DNA of 21,221 nt, taken from an uncultured Collinsella sp. (lineage in GTDB: Bacteria; Actinomycetota; Coriobacteriia; Coriobacteriales; Coriobacteriaceae). Of this stretch, positions 13,032 through 21,145 are shown piece after piece. The DNA is taken from NCBI GenBank assembly GCA_958372035.1, contig CATXML010000003.1, positions 1-21,221 on the forward strand, given 5' to 3'. The notes beneath the pieces were generated by a model. It ran no database searches. It had not been told where the DNA came from and worked only from the letters and a program-made list of their open reading frames with translations. The stretch's first letter is position 1; the number at the start of each line of letters is the position of its first letter. The translations under genes and the position numbers were made by a program.

Positions 13032-14680
13032 TGAAGGCGATCTGGCTTGCGTGCTGCGCGTGCGGCGATTACGGGCTGCTACAGCAGGAAGTCGAGGGTC
13101 GCGATGTGGGCGCGCAGGTGCTTCGCGTGGGCGACCTGGACGGGCTGGTATCCATGGCGCGGGCTTTTCCGTCGCGTCGCGGTGCCGCCATCATCGCGGC
13201 GTCTCTGTTCGATACCGAAGACGTGCGGAAGACCGTTGCGCGCCTGACGGCCGAGGGCCGCGTGAGTCGTGTCGTCGTGTTGATCGAGACACTCGACCCG
13301 TCGGATATCGAAGGGCTGTTTCGCGCGGGGGCGACCGAGGTCATCGCTGCGCACAGTTTGTGCGGCAACGGGCGCGCGGGTGAGGGAACGGTTGATTCCG
13401 ATCGGCGCATGACGATTGAGCCCGATGCTTTTGTTGATAGGGAACCCGGGGCGCCTCGCGCTACAAGAGGCCCGCGTGTTGATGAATATGGAAAAGCGGA
13501 AGCCGAGCATGGTCGGCGCCCCCGGGACCCCCTTGCATACGATGACGCTGGAGGGCCGGTACCGTATGGCGATGACGTTCTGGCTGAAGATATGGGATAC
13601 GTACACGGCGTAAATCTGGCCGATGAGCTCGACGAGGTCGAGGGTTTTGCCGGGGCTGGCGAGCCGTGTGCCGCTGCGTCTTTGGCTTCGGAACCGCAGC
13701 CCGGGCAGCCCGCCATGCCGGCTTGGGCTCAGCGCGTGACCGCGGCGGGGGAGACGGGGATGTTATCGCCCGCGTCCGTGTCGCCGGTTCCTGCGCCGTC
13801 AGCCCCCGCGCTGTCGGCGGACGCTTTGATTCCCTCGCGTCGGGCACCGGTCGTCTGCGCCGTTTCGGGTTCGGGCGGTTGCGGCAAGTCGACGATCGTT
13901 GCCACCATGGCGCATGCGGCGTCGCTGTTGGGTTTGCGTGCCGCCGTGCTCGACTTGGACCTCATGTTTGGAAACCTATACGATCTGCTGGGTGTCGATG
14001 CCCCGCACGATATGGCGACGCTTGTCGAGCCGTCGGCGGCGGGCGCACTTGCCGAGCCGGATATCGTGGCCGCATCGATGCGCGTCGCCCCGGGCGTCAC
14101 GCTCTGGGGACCTGTCGCGGCCCCCGAGAAGGCCGAGTTCATGGCACGTCCGGTGGAGCTATTGCTCGATGTTTTGCGCCGCGAATCCGACGTGGTCTTC
14201 GTCGACACCTCAGTCTTTTGGGGTGATGCCGTGGCCGCCGCGGTGGCGGCGAGCGACCGTTGCCTGGTCGTAGGCGATGCGGCGGTATCGTCCGCGACAT
14301 CCGCTTCGCGCGTCATTGAGCTGGCGAGCCGTGTGGGCGTACCGCGCACGCGCATGAGCGCCGTGTTCAACCGGTTTGGTGCGCGCGGCGCCGACGAGGA
14401 CGTCGCCATGCGCTTCGAGATCGCCTGCGCACTGAGCTCCAAGATCCGCATTGCCGATGGCGGTCAGGACTTGGCCGCGCTCATGGCATTCGGTCGCGCC
14501 GACGAAGCAGTGGGTCAGACGAGCGCTTTTGCGACTAGCGTGCGCGAGGCCACGCGCGAAATGCTCGTGGAGCTGGGTTGCGCCGTCGGTCCCTGGAGCG
14601 ATATGGTCGCCGACCGCGCGACCCGCACCGAGCGTCCGCGCATCCGTCTTCCCTGGTCGCGTGAGGGTGATTCGCGATGA
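13031..14680 (+). CDS. tadZ: TadZ/CpaE-like pilus localisation ATPase
   Basis: It is a ParA/MinD-superfamily protein that places the Tad apparatus at the cell pole or membrane. Of 549 residues, about 1-115 form an atypical receiver-like domain without a clear phospho-acceptor site. Residues about 116-270 are an acidic, Pro/Ala-rich linker. The ATPase domain runs from about 275. Walker A is VSGSGGCGKST with Lys286. The second signature lysine of MinD/ParA proteins (SGKGG) is a serine here, so dimer-driven hydrolysis may be altered, as in several TadZ proteins. AVLDLDLMFGNLYDLLG is the family's second motif. The ATG at 13031 overlaps the previous stop as TGATG; the stop overlaps tadA as ATGA. 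The assignment relies on domain order plus operon position. Confidence 0.85.
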   Translation: MKAIWLACCACGDYGLLQQEVEGRDVGAQVLRVGDLDGLVSMARAFPSRRGAAIIAASLFDTEDVRKTVARLTAEGRVSRVVVLIETLDPSDIEGLFRAGATEVIAAHSLCGNGRAGEGTVDSDRRMTIEPDAFVDREPGAPRATRGPRVDEYGKAEAEHGRRPRDPLAYDDAGGPVPYGDDVLAEDMGYVHGVNLADELDEVEGFAGAGEPCAAASLASEPQPGQPAMPAWAQRVTAAGETGMLSPASVSPVPAPSAPALSADALIPSRRAPVVCAVSGSGGCGKSTIVATMAHAASLLGLRAAVLDLDLMFGNLYDLLGVDAPHDMATLVEPSAAGALAEPDIVAASMRVAPGVTLWGPVAAPEKAEFMARPVELLLDVLRRESDVVFVDTSVFWGDAVAAAVAASDRCLVVGDAAVSSATSASRVIELASRVGVPRTRMSAVFNRFGARGADEDVAMRFEIACALSSKIRIADGGQDLAALMAFGRADEAVGQTSAFATSVREATREMLVELGCAVGPWSDMVADRATRTERPRIRLPWSREGDSR

Positions 14681-16005
14681 GTCTGCAGACGAGGATTAAA
14701 GCCGCTGGCTCGGCCGCCACGGCTGCCCCCGTTGATGCGGGACGCCGCCGTGCCGTTAAACGCCGCACCAAGCGTGCGGTGATGGACCGCATGGGCTACG
14801 ACGAGGTGGCGCGCATCAGTGCCTACGTCGATTCGGCCCTTGCCCGCTCTGAGCTACGTCCGGCGGTGGAGGCGGCGCTCAACGTGGAAGAGCCGACCGA
14901 CTTGGCGACGCCTGAGCGTGAGACCATCATCGACGAGATCCTAGATGACGTGGTGGGCCTGGGACCGCTGCAGCCGCTCATCGAGGACGACACCGTTACC
15001 GAAATCATGATCAACGGCTGTCGCTCTGCCTTTTTTGAGCGCAGCGGCGTTTTGTATCCCATCGAGCACGCGTTTGAGGACGACGAGCAGATCCGTGTGC
15101 TCATCGACCGTATCATCTCGCCGCTCGGCCGTCGTATCGATGAGCGTAGCCCCATCGTCAACGCCCGCCTCAAGACGGGTTATCGCGTCAACGCGGTGAT
15201 TCCGCCCGTGGCGATCGACGGGCCAATCCTCACCATCCGTAAGTTCTCGGACCGTATCTGTTCGTTGGACGAGCTTGTGGGGTTGGGGTCACTGCCGCTT
15301 TGGTATGCGCAGCTGCTGTCGTGCGCGGTGTCGTTGCGGCAGGACTTGGCGGTTGCGGGAGGCACGGGGTCGGGCAAAACCACGCTGCTCAACGCGCTGT
15401 CGTGCGAGATTTCTACCGGCGAGCGCATCGTGACGATCGAGGATTCCGCCGAGCTCAAGTTTGCACATCACCCACACGTTGTTCGTCTGGAGGCGCGTGA
15501 GGCGTCAATCGAGGGCGAGGGTGCGGTGACGATTCGCGACCTGGTGACCAATGCTTTGCGTATGCGCCCCGACCGCATCGTCGTGGGGGAGGTGCGCGGT
15601 GCCGAGTGCTGCGACATGCTGCAGGCCATGAACACGGGCCACGACGGCTCGCTCACCACGCTCCATGCGGGTACCGAGCAGGAGACCGTGGTTCGCCTGA
15701 CGCTGCTTGCGCGCTACGGCATCGATTTGCCGAGTGAGCTTATCGAAGAGCAGATCGCCATGGCGCTCGACGGCATCGTGATGTCCGAGCGTCATGCAGA
15801 TGGCAGACGCTTTGTGGCCTCGTATTCGGGGGTTCACCGCGGCGCGTCGGGCGGTGTTGAGCTCGAACGCTACGTGACGTTCGATGCCGCCAAACGCACC
15901 TGGACGCTCGACCGCGAGCCGCCGTTTATTGCGGAGGGCATGCGGTCGGGAACACTCACGCAAGAGGAGGTGGACGAATGGAGATCGCTATGCCCCTCGT
16001 CGTAG
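14677..16005 (+). CDS. tadA: Tad pilus motor ATPase TadA/CpaF
   Basis: It is the secretion-type hexameric ATPase that drives Flp pilus assembly (and possibly retraction) at the cytoplasmic face of the membrane. The 442-residue length is typical. The N-terminal domain ends in the CpaF-type [12 protein letters not shown]. Further motifs are Walker [10 protein letters not shown] (K234), the Asp box EDSAELKF, Walker [11 protein letters not shown] (about 301-310) and the His box [10 protein letters not shown]. All catalytic elements are intact. It is coupled to tadZ by an ATGA overlap, and its end overlaps tadB by 28 bp. Confidence 0.95.
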   Translation: MSLQTRIKAAGSAATAAPVDAGRRRAVKRRTKRAVMDRMGYDEVARISAYVDSALARSELRPAVEAALNVEEPTDLATPERETIIDEILDDVVGLGPLQPLIEDDTVTEIMINGCRSAFFERSGVLYPIEHAFEDDEQIRVLIDRIISPLGRRIDERSPIVNARLKTGYRVNAVIPPVAIDGPILTIRKFSDRICSLDELVGLGSLPLWYAQLLSCAVSLRQDLAVAGGTGSGKTTLLNALSCEISTGERIVTIEDSAELKFAHHPHVVRLEAREASIEGEGAVTIRDLVTNALRMRPDRIVVGEVRGAECCDMLQAMNTGHDGSLTTLHAGTEQETVVRLTLLARYGIDLPSELIEEQIAMALDGIVMSERHADGRRFVASYSGVHRGASGGVELERYVTFDAAKRTWTLDREPPFIAEGMRSGTLTQEEVDEWRSLCPSS

Positions 16006-16904
16006 GGGGTTTGGCGGGGCTTTCTGTCGCGACGGCGTGTGGGGCAGAGCCTCGTGTGCCGCGGATGCCGCCGGCGGAGCTGGCGCGCCAGACGCTCGAA
16101 TCGATGGCGGAGAAGTTGCCGCGTGAGTTGGCGGAAAACGACCTGCTGAAAAAGATTGCCCGCTCGTGGGCGTCGCTGATTCCCGCAGATTGCCTTGGGC
16201 TTGCTATTGAGGATAACGCGGCTCGTCTGGCATTTCTGCTGCTGTCGAGCGGTATCTGCAGCGTTTTGCTGGCCGTTGCGTCGTTGTCGCCCATCGGCTT
16301 TGTCTTGGGGCTGGTGGCGCCATTTGGCGTGGGTGCCGCGCGTGACACCTTCGATCGCCGACGCGAACAGCATGATGTGGAAGAGGCCATGCCCGAGGCA
16401 TTCACAGCGTTATCCATGTCGCTTGCCTCGGGGCATTCGCTGGCACAGGGCATGCGCTTTGTGGGCGCCCATGCGCAAGAGCCGGTGCATACCGAGTTTG
16501 TGCGGGTGGCGGCGGCAATCGATTGCGGTGTCTCGGCGACCGACGCACTCGATGACCTACTCGTTCGCATCGATGCCCCCGGTCTTTCGCTTGTCACCTT
16601 GGCGCTCAAAGTATCGCAGCGTACCGGGGCTCCGCTTGCCGGCTTGCTGTCCGAGGCGTCGAGCATGGTGGGTGAGCGCATTGAGCTCAAGCGCCGTCTG
16701 GACGTTAAGACGTCACAGGCGCGTATGTCGGCACACATGGTTGCGGCGATGCCGGCGGGCATGTGCGCGGTACTGGCTTTGCTTTCGGCAGACTTTCGCC
16801 GCGGTCTTGCGACGCCGGCTGGTGCGGGCGCCGTGGTGCTGGGACTTACCCTCAACGTCGTTGCCCTGGTAGTTATCCGGCGCATTATGCGGGTGGAGTT
16901 ATGA
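15978..16904 (+). CDS. tadB: Tad pilus inner-membrane platform protein TadB
   Basis: This is a type II secretion F-domain protein that forms the membrane platform beneath the growing Flp pilus with TadC. The 308-residue product has hydrophobic segments near the N terminus, at about 75-115 and twice near the C terminus. Between them is the F domain, with family features EAMPEAFTALSMSLASGHSL and LKVSQRTGAPLAGLL. The ATG at 15978 is seven bases after GAGGAGG (within 15961-15970) and lies inside the end of tadA. The stop overlaps the tadC start as ATGA. Confidence 0.9.
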   Translation: MEIAMPLVVGGLAGLSVATACGAEPRVPRMPPAELARQTLESMAEKLPRELAENDLLKKIARSWASLIPADCLGLAIEDNAARLAFLLLSSGICSVLLAVASLSPIGFVLGLVAPFGVGAARDTFDRRREQHDVEEAMPEAFTALSMSLASGHSLAQGMRFVGAHAQEPVHTEFVRVAAAIDCGVSATDALDDLLVRIDAPGLSLVTLALKVSQRTGAPLAGLLSEASSMVGERIELKRRLDVKTSQARMSAHMVAAMPAGMCAVLALLSADFRRGLATPAGAGAVVLGLTLNVVALVVIRRIMRVEL

Positions 16905-17542
16905 GCGCCCTGGTCGGGGTCGCAGCTTGTCTGTGTGCCCTGAGCGTATTTGCCGCGACAGGTTTGGAGCGTGCGGATGCTCGCAAGATTGCAGAGACAT
17001 GCAAGCGTGAGGTGGCACTGGTCATTGCTGCGGGCTGCACGGTGATTGATGCCCTGACCGCGCGAATGAAGGGCGCCATTGGGACGGGCGGCCCGGCGCG
17101 GGTGTCGCTCGGTGAGGTGTCCGAGATGATCGACGTGGTGCGTCTGGGGCTCTCTGCCGGCCTTTCGTTTGACGCGGCGCTCGAGATTTTCTGCGCCAAT
17201 CGTCGGTCGGTGCTGGCCGTCCGTCTTGAGCGAGCCTGCATGGCGTGGCGGGTGGGCGTGGGGACGCGCGAGGCCGAGCTGTTGGCCGCCGCGCGTGATT
17301 TGGACGTGAGGGCGCTCGAGACCTTTGCCATCACGGTGGGGCAGGCGCTTGCCCTGGGCGCTCCGCTAGCCGAGACGCTGGCTGCTCAAAGTCGCGAGAT
17401 CCGTGCGGCCCATCGCGCCGCAGTCGAGCGCGAGATCGAGCGCGCACCGGTCAAGTTGCTGATTCCCACCGGCACGCTCATCTTGCCGGCGTTGCTTCTG
17501 TCCATATTGGGCCCGCTGCTGGGAGCAGGCGGGATGATGTAG
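16901..17542 (+). CDS. tadC: Tad pilus inner-membrane platform protein TadC
   Basis: This is the second F-domain platform protein of the Tad machine. The 213-residue product is short for TadC (often nearer 300), mainly by a reduced N-terminal membrane part. It retains the F domain (VSEMIDVVRLGLSAGLSFDAAL and TFAITVGQALALGAPLAETL) and the closing hydrophobic helix (KLLIPTGTLILPALLLSILG). The ATG at 16901 overlaps the tadB stop, with GGGTGGAG as ribosome binding site. The adjacency and similar organisation to tadB support the call. Confidence 0.88.
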   Translation: MSALVGVAACLCALSVFAATGLERADARKIAETCKREVALVIAAGCTVIDALTARMKGAIGTGGPARVSLGEVSEMIDVVRLGLSAGLSFDAALEIFCANRRSVLAVRLERACMAWRVGVGTREAELLAAARDLDVRALETFAITVGQALALGAPLAETLAAQSREIRAAHRAAVEREIERAPVKLLIPTGTLILPALLLSILGPLLGAGGMM

Positions 17543-17552
17543 GGAGGAATAC

Positions 17553-17786
17553 ATGAACACGATGACCGACATTGCGGGCAAGGCTTGGAGCTGGGCTTTT
17601 TGCCGTGCAATCCGCGCTCGCCAGCGTGCCAAGGCGCTGTTGCGGGAGGAGAGCGCGCAGGGCACTACCGAATACGCCATCTTGGTCGGCGTGCTCGTAG
17701 TGATCGCGATTATCGCCATCGTTGCGTTTAAGAGCAAAGTCGAAGAACTATGGAACGCGATCAAAGACGGCATCAACAGCCTGTAG
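17553..17786 (+). CDS. flp: Flp-family pilin (major pilin candidate)
   Basis: This is a 77-residue prepilin and the likely main subunit of the pilus. After a basic leader of 35 residues comes LREESAQGTTEYAILVG and a hydrophobic helix, then a short amphipathic tail ending at Leu77. The Glu-Tyr of Flp pilins is present (Glu40-Tyr41). If processing follows the usual Glu+5 rule, the cut falls between Ala35 and Gln36, not after a glycine. The gene has a strong GGGAGGA ribosome binding site, ten bases after tadC, consistent with high expression. The C-terminal end overlaps the next gene by 37 bp. Confidence 0.88.
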   Translation: MNTMTDIAGKAWSWAFCRAIRARQRAKALLREESAQGTTEYAILVGVLVVIAIIAIVAFKSKVEELWNAIKDGINSL

Positions 17787-18313
17787 GAGGCAGGCGACCT
17801 GTTGGTTCGCCGCTGGTGCTCGTCTGTTTGCTCGTGGCAATAGCGGTGACGCTTTGGGGGCTGGGGGTTGCGCGGCAGCAGCGTCCAGGCGCTACTGCCG
17901 ATTTGGGATCGGGCTCGGCGGCGGTGTCGCAGGCGGAAGGCGCGCGAGATTCGGGCGGTCAGAATGCCGCCGTCACGGCTCGGACCTTTTTGCAGGCACT
18001 CGACGAGCGGGCGGTCAGCGCGACGGAGCCGCCTGCAGACAACGCGATTGCGGTTCGACTCGCATGGTCCGAGGACCGGCCGATGACCGAGGCAGCGGCA
18101 GACCTGTTGCGCGCCTACCGCGAGGTGCCCACGGCTCAGCTCGCCCTGAGCGGCTATCTCGATATTAAGGGCAACGTATGGGGCGCCATCGTGCGCGATG
18201 GGCGAGGCTGGGTCGACATGGTGACGGTTGCTGCGGATGCCGGCGATGCCTCGTGCCGCCTGCGTGCCGTGCGTCTGGTTCCGCAAACAACGGAGTCAAA
18301 GGAGGGGTCGTGA
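17750..18313 (+). CDS. Unknown membrane-anchored protein of the Tad operon
   Basis: I do not recognise the family. The 187-residue product has a basic N terminus, one membrane helix (about 21-41, SPLVLVCLLVAIAVTLWGLG), and a probably extracytoplasmic remainder. The latter has a Ser/Gly/Ala-rich stretch and then a compact domain (ARTFLQALDERAV to the end). The start is uncertain: ATG 17750 lies inside the pilin gene with only a weak ribosome binding site, while TAGGAGG at the pilin stop has no suitable in-frame start just after it. ATG 17750 keeps the positive-inside topology. Being nested between two pilin genes suggests a pilus accessory role, but this is inference. Confidence 0.7.
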   Translation: MERDQRRHQQPVGGRRPVGSPLVLVCLLVAIAVTLWGLGVARQQRPGATADLGSGSAAVSQAEGARDSGGQNAAVTARTFLQALDERAVSATEPPADNAIAVRLAWSEDRPMTEAAADLLRAYREVPTAQLALSGYLDIKGNVWGAIVRDGRGWVDMVTVAADAGDASCRLRAVRLVPQTTESKEGS

Positions 18314-18314
18314 A

Positions 18315-18533
18315 ATGCATGATGTCCTGCGTGAGGAATCTGCTCAGTCGACCGTTGAATACGCCATCGTCACCGTGGCGTTGTTGTCGATTGTGCTGGC
18401 GATTGCGGGGCTTTGGCGCGCTGGCACCGATGGGCGCTTGGCGGCACTGGTTGAGCGGGCAGCGTCCCATGGTGTCGCCCCATCGTCGGTTATCGATGCC
18501 GCGACGGGTGCCAAGGACATTGCTCTGTATTGA
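18315..18533 (+). CDS. Second Flp-like pilin
   Basis: This is a 72-residue small pilin-like protein. Its leader is only ten residues, followed by LREESAQSTVEYAIVTVALL and a hydrophobic helix, then a short soluble tail. The LREESAQ-x-T-x-EYAI core is shared with the first pilin, so they are probably paralogues. The tail differs, so this is likely a minor pilin. ATG 18315 follows GGAGGGG (18301-18307) by seven bases. The predicted processing site is Ala10/Gln11. Confidence 0.85.
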   Translation: MHDVLREESAQSTVEYAIVTVALLSIVLAIAGLWRAGTDGRLAALVERAASHGVAPSSVIDAATGAKDIALY

Positions 18534-19008
18534 TGTCGCGTGCGAGGATCGGGCGCAGTCTACGGTCGAGGCCGCCTTTTTGCTGCCGACATTTTTGACA
18601 CTTATCTTGCTCGCGTTGCAGCCGGTGTGCCTGCTCTATACGCGCGCGGTCATGGAGTCTGCCGCCGCCGAGACCGCGCGGCTTATGACCACGACGACGG
18701 TGGAGAACGACGATGACCTTAAGGAGTTCACTCGCCGCAGGCTTGCCGCGGTGCCCAACGTCTCGATTTTTCATGCCGGCGGGCCGCTGTCGTGGGATAT
18801 CGAGTTGGGGCGTGCCGGTGCCGGCGGCGTTTCGTCCGTGTCTGTTGCCGGCGAGGTTAAGCCGCTGCCCGTGATCGGTGCATTTGTGCAGGCCATGGGC
18901 AGTGCGGGTGAGGGCGGCTATGTCGAGCTCAAGGTCGACGTCTCGTATCGATCGCGTCCCGAATGGCTGGAGGGAGATTATGATTCATGGATTGCTGCAT
19001 GGGATTAA
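18520..19008 (+). CDS. tadE: TadE-like pseudopilin
   Basis: This is a pseudopilin of about 162 residues. A short leader with RAQSTVEAAFLLPTFLTLILL gives the processing motif and membrane helix. The characteristic TadE stretch follows (LYTRAVMESAAAETARLM), then a beta-rich extracytoplasmic domain ending in WIAAWD. The start is uncertain: the frame is open far upstream. TTG 18520 (very close to AAGGA) and GTG 18508 both give short leaders like those of the sister pseudopilins. The 5' end overlaps the second pilin gene and the 3' end overlaps the TadG-like gene by 29 bp. Confidence 0.82.
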   Translation: MLCIDVACEDRAQSTVEAAFLLPTFLTLILLALQPVCLLYTRAVMESAAAETARLMTTTTVENDDDLKEFTRRRLAAVPNVSIFHAGGPLSWDIELGRAGAGGVSSVSVAGEVKPLPVIGAFVQAMGSAGEGGYVELKVDVSYRSRPEWLEGDYDSWIAAWD

Positions 19009-21145
19009 GCGCTGCCTGCTGCGGGTGACGCAAGGGTTTGCGGCCCGCCGTCGACCAGGCGCTCGCCGCAAGCGGGGCGGCTTTATGGGCCGTGCCGGTA
19101 TCGACTTGTTTATCGAAGACGGTGCCTATACCACGCTCTCCTCTGCGGTTGTTATTCTGGTGGTGCTTACGCTGCTGTTTTCGTCGACCGCGGCGATATG
19201 GAGCATGTCGCGCGCCGGAGATACCCAGGTGGCGGCCGATAGCGGTGCCCTGGCGGGCGCCAACGTGGTGTCGTCCTATCACACAGCCGCCACGGTGGTC
19301 GATGCGAGCATTTTGAGTTTGGGCCTGGCGGGGTTTGCCACGATTGGCACCGGCTTGGTTGCCATTCTCATTCCAGGCGCCGAGGTTGTCGGCAGCGATA
19401 TCATCGATACGGGAACCCAGATCATTAAAACGCGTAACAAGTTTGCCAAAAGCGCGGCAAAGGGCTTGCAAAAGATCGAGACCGCCTTGCCGTACCTGGT
19501 TGCCGCGCGCGCCATGCAGGCAGTATCGGCGCAGGATACCGACGGCGTGACCTATACCGGTACGGCGCTTGCCGTGCCCAGGACATCCGAGTCGGATTTT
19601 GTTGCGCTCGAAGGATCCGAAATCTCGACCGATGCCATTAAAGATGCGTCGGAAGATCTGGAGCGCGCGGCCGAGGAGCTGCAAAAAGCATCGGAGGAGA
19701 CGGCGAAGGCCAAAGAGCGCGCCTGGCTAGCGGATTGCGGTGGATCGGATAAAGGTTCGGTCGGCAGCTGTTCGTGTATGTGGGAGCGCGCAAAAAGCCT
19801 AACGGATCTCTCCGGTGTTCAAAATCCGCATTACTCATCGAGCGTTACGTGGGAGCCTCAAGTTGCCCTTGATCGCGCGAAGGACTACTACCATTGGCGT
19901 CTGACAAATGAGAAGCCCCAAGGCTCGAGTGTCGAGATGAAGGCAGAGTCTGCGGCGCGTAAGGCGTTTTATACCTATGCGAGCGCGGAGGTCGATCGGG
20001 CATATATAACCGAGAACGGAGACGGGGTTTCCTCCTATATACCGCTGCTGCCGCGCAACTCTGATGAGGTTCGGGCGACGGAACTCTATACCGATGCGGT
20101 GTGGCCGACGAGCGTGAACGATGGCAAGGCGTATCTGCATTACGGGACGACCTGCCCTAACTATAAGAAAGGAACGCCGAGCGGATTTGCTTCGGTTGCC
20201 GATTACGATGGACAGGACAAATGCAGCAAATGCCATTTTGGCGTTTTGTCGCTTGGTGCTGTTGCGGCGCCTTCAACCTCTATCGAAAACGGCTTCGAGT
20301 ATCACTTTGACAAGTTTAAAGACGCCCTGGAGGACTACATCGACTGTCGTAACAAGGAACTCGAACTCGAGCGTCAGACCGAGGACGAAGCCGACCGTGC
20401 GGGCAATGCGTTCGATGCCGCCATCAAAGAACTTTCCGGTGAGCGCCCACGCATCGCCCCGCCCGGTCGCAACGGCGTGGTTACCTTTGCGGTCTCTGGT
20501 GCCATCTCCAGTCCCGACGAGCTCAGCTCCTCGTTTAACACGGCAGTTGAGCTTGGCGATCGTGGTGCAATTTCTGCTGCAGTGCTCGCGCCCGATGATG
20601 CGACGGCACAAAATAACGTCCTCGCGCGGTTTTTCTCGACGCTGGAGGAGCGTTCGGGCGGCGTTGCCGGCGTGCTCGACGGCGTTATGGATGTTTGGGG
20701 CCGCCTGCTTGTGGGGTACGGAGACATCCAGGGTGCGGCCGACGAGCTTATGGGAGAGCTGATCGGTGGCTTGGGAGGGGGTAGCGGCGCGTTGGGCTCC
20801 ATTGCGTCCTGGCTCGGTGACACCGTCTCGTCCTCCGTGGCGGCGCTGGGGCTCGAACCGTGCGATTTGCGTCTGCGAAAACCGGTGCTGACCGATACCG
20901 CCAATGTCATTAAAAGTCCGGGGTCCGATATCGCGGGCATCTCCAAAACTCAAGATACCCTGCGAAAAATCCCCTTGGGCGTGACTGACCCAAAGGCACT
21001 TTGCGAGGCCTTGGAATATCACGTCGAGCGCACCATCAGCGGCGCGGTGTTCACGCTTGCGGAGATCCCGCTGCCCGGCGGCGGCTCCATCCCGCTCACG
21101 GTCGATGTTGCCACGCTGGCGGGGGCTTTTGGCGGTGGGTCGTAA
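18980..21145 (+). CDS. Large TadG-like pilus-associated protein
   Basis: The 721-residue product has a basic N terminus, one membrane helix (about 53-74, LSSAVVILVVLTLLFSSTAA) and then the TadG-type signature DTQVAADSGALAGA (81-94). It is predicted to face the cell surface. A second hydrophobic patch (about 109-133) is followed by an Ala/Glu/Lys-rich, possibly coiled-coil segment (about 220-247). Cysteines cluster at about 253-267 and at 392-418, the latter ending in CSKCH. The C-terminal third is Gly/Ser-rich (GGLGGGSGALGS). ATG 18980 follows GGAGGGAG at a good distance. The long central part is unlike any family I know; a role as minor pilin, tip protein or adhesin is inference. Confidence 0.75.
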   Translation: MIHGLLHGIKRCLLRVTQGFAARRRPGARRKRGGFMGRAGIDLFIEDGAYTTLSSAVVILVVLTLLFSSTAAIWSMSRAGDTQVAADSGALAGANVVSSYHTAATVVDASILSLGLAGFATIGTGLVAILIPGAEVVGSDIIDTGTQIIKTRNKFAKSAAKGLQKIETALPYLVAARAMQAVSAQDTDGVTYTGTALAVPRTSESDFVALEGSEISTDAIKDASEDLERAAEELQKASEETAKAKERAWLADCGGSDKGSVGSCSCMWERAKSLTDLSGVQNPHYSSSVTWEPQVALDRAKDYYHWRLTNEKPQGSSVEMKAESAARKAFYTYASAEVDRAYITENGDGVSSYIPLLPRNSDEVRATELYTDAVWPTSVNDGKAYLHYGTTCPNYKKGTPSGFASVADYDGQDKCSKCHFGVLSLGAVAAPSTSIENGFEYHFDKFKDALEDYIDCRNKELELERQTEDEADRAGNAFDAAIKELSGERPRIAPPGRNGVVTFAVSGAISSPDELSSSFNTAVELGDRGAISAAVLAPDDATAQNNVLARFFSTLEERSGGVAGVLDGVMDVWGRLLVGYGDIQGAADELMGELIGGLGGGSGALGSIASWLGDTVSSSVAALGLEPCDLRLRKPVLTDTANVIKSPGSDIAGISKTQDTLRKIPLGVTDPKALCEALEYHVERTISGAVFTLAEIPLPGGGSIPLTVDVATLAGAFGGGS

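Noticed and set aside
18534..18600. ATG 18534 as start of the TadE-like gene
   Set aside because: It is in a different reading frame from the RAQSTVEAAF motif and does not encode a pseudopilin.
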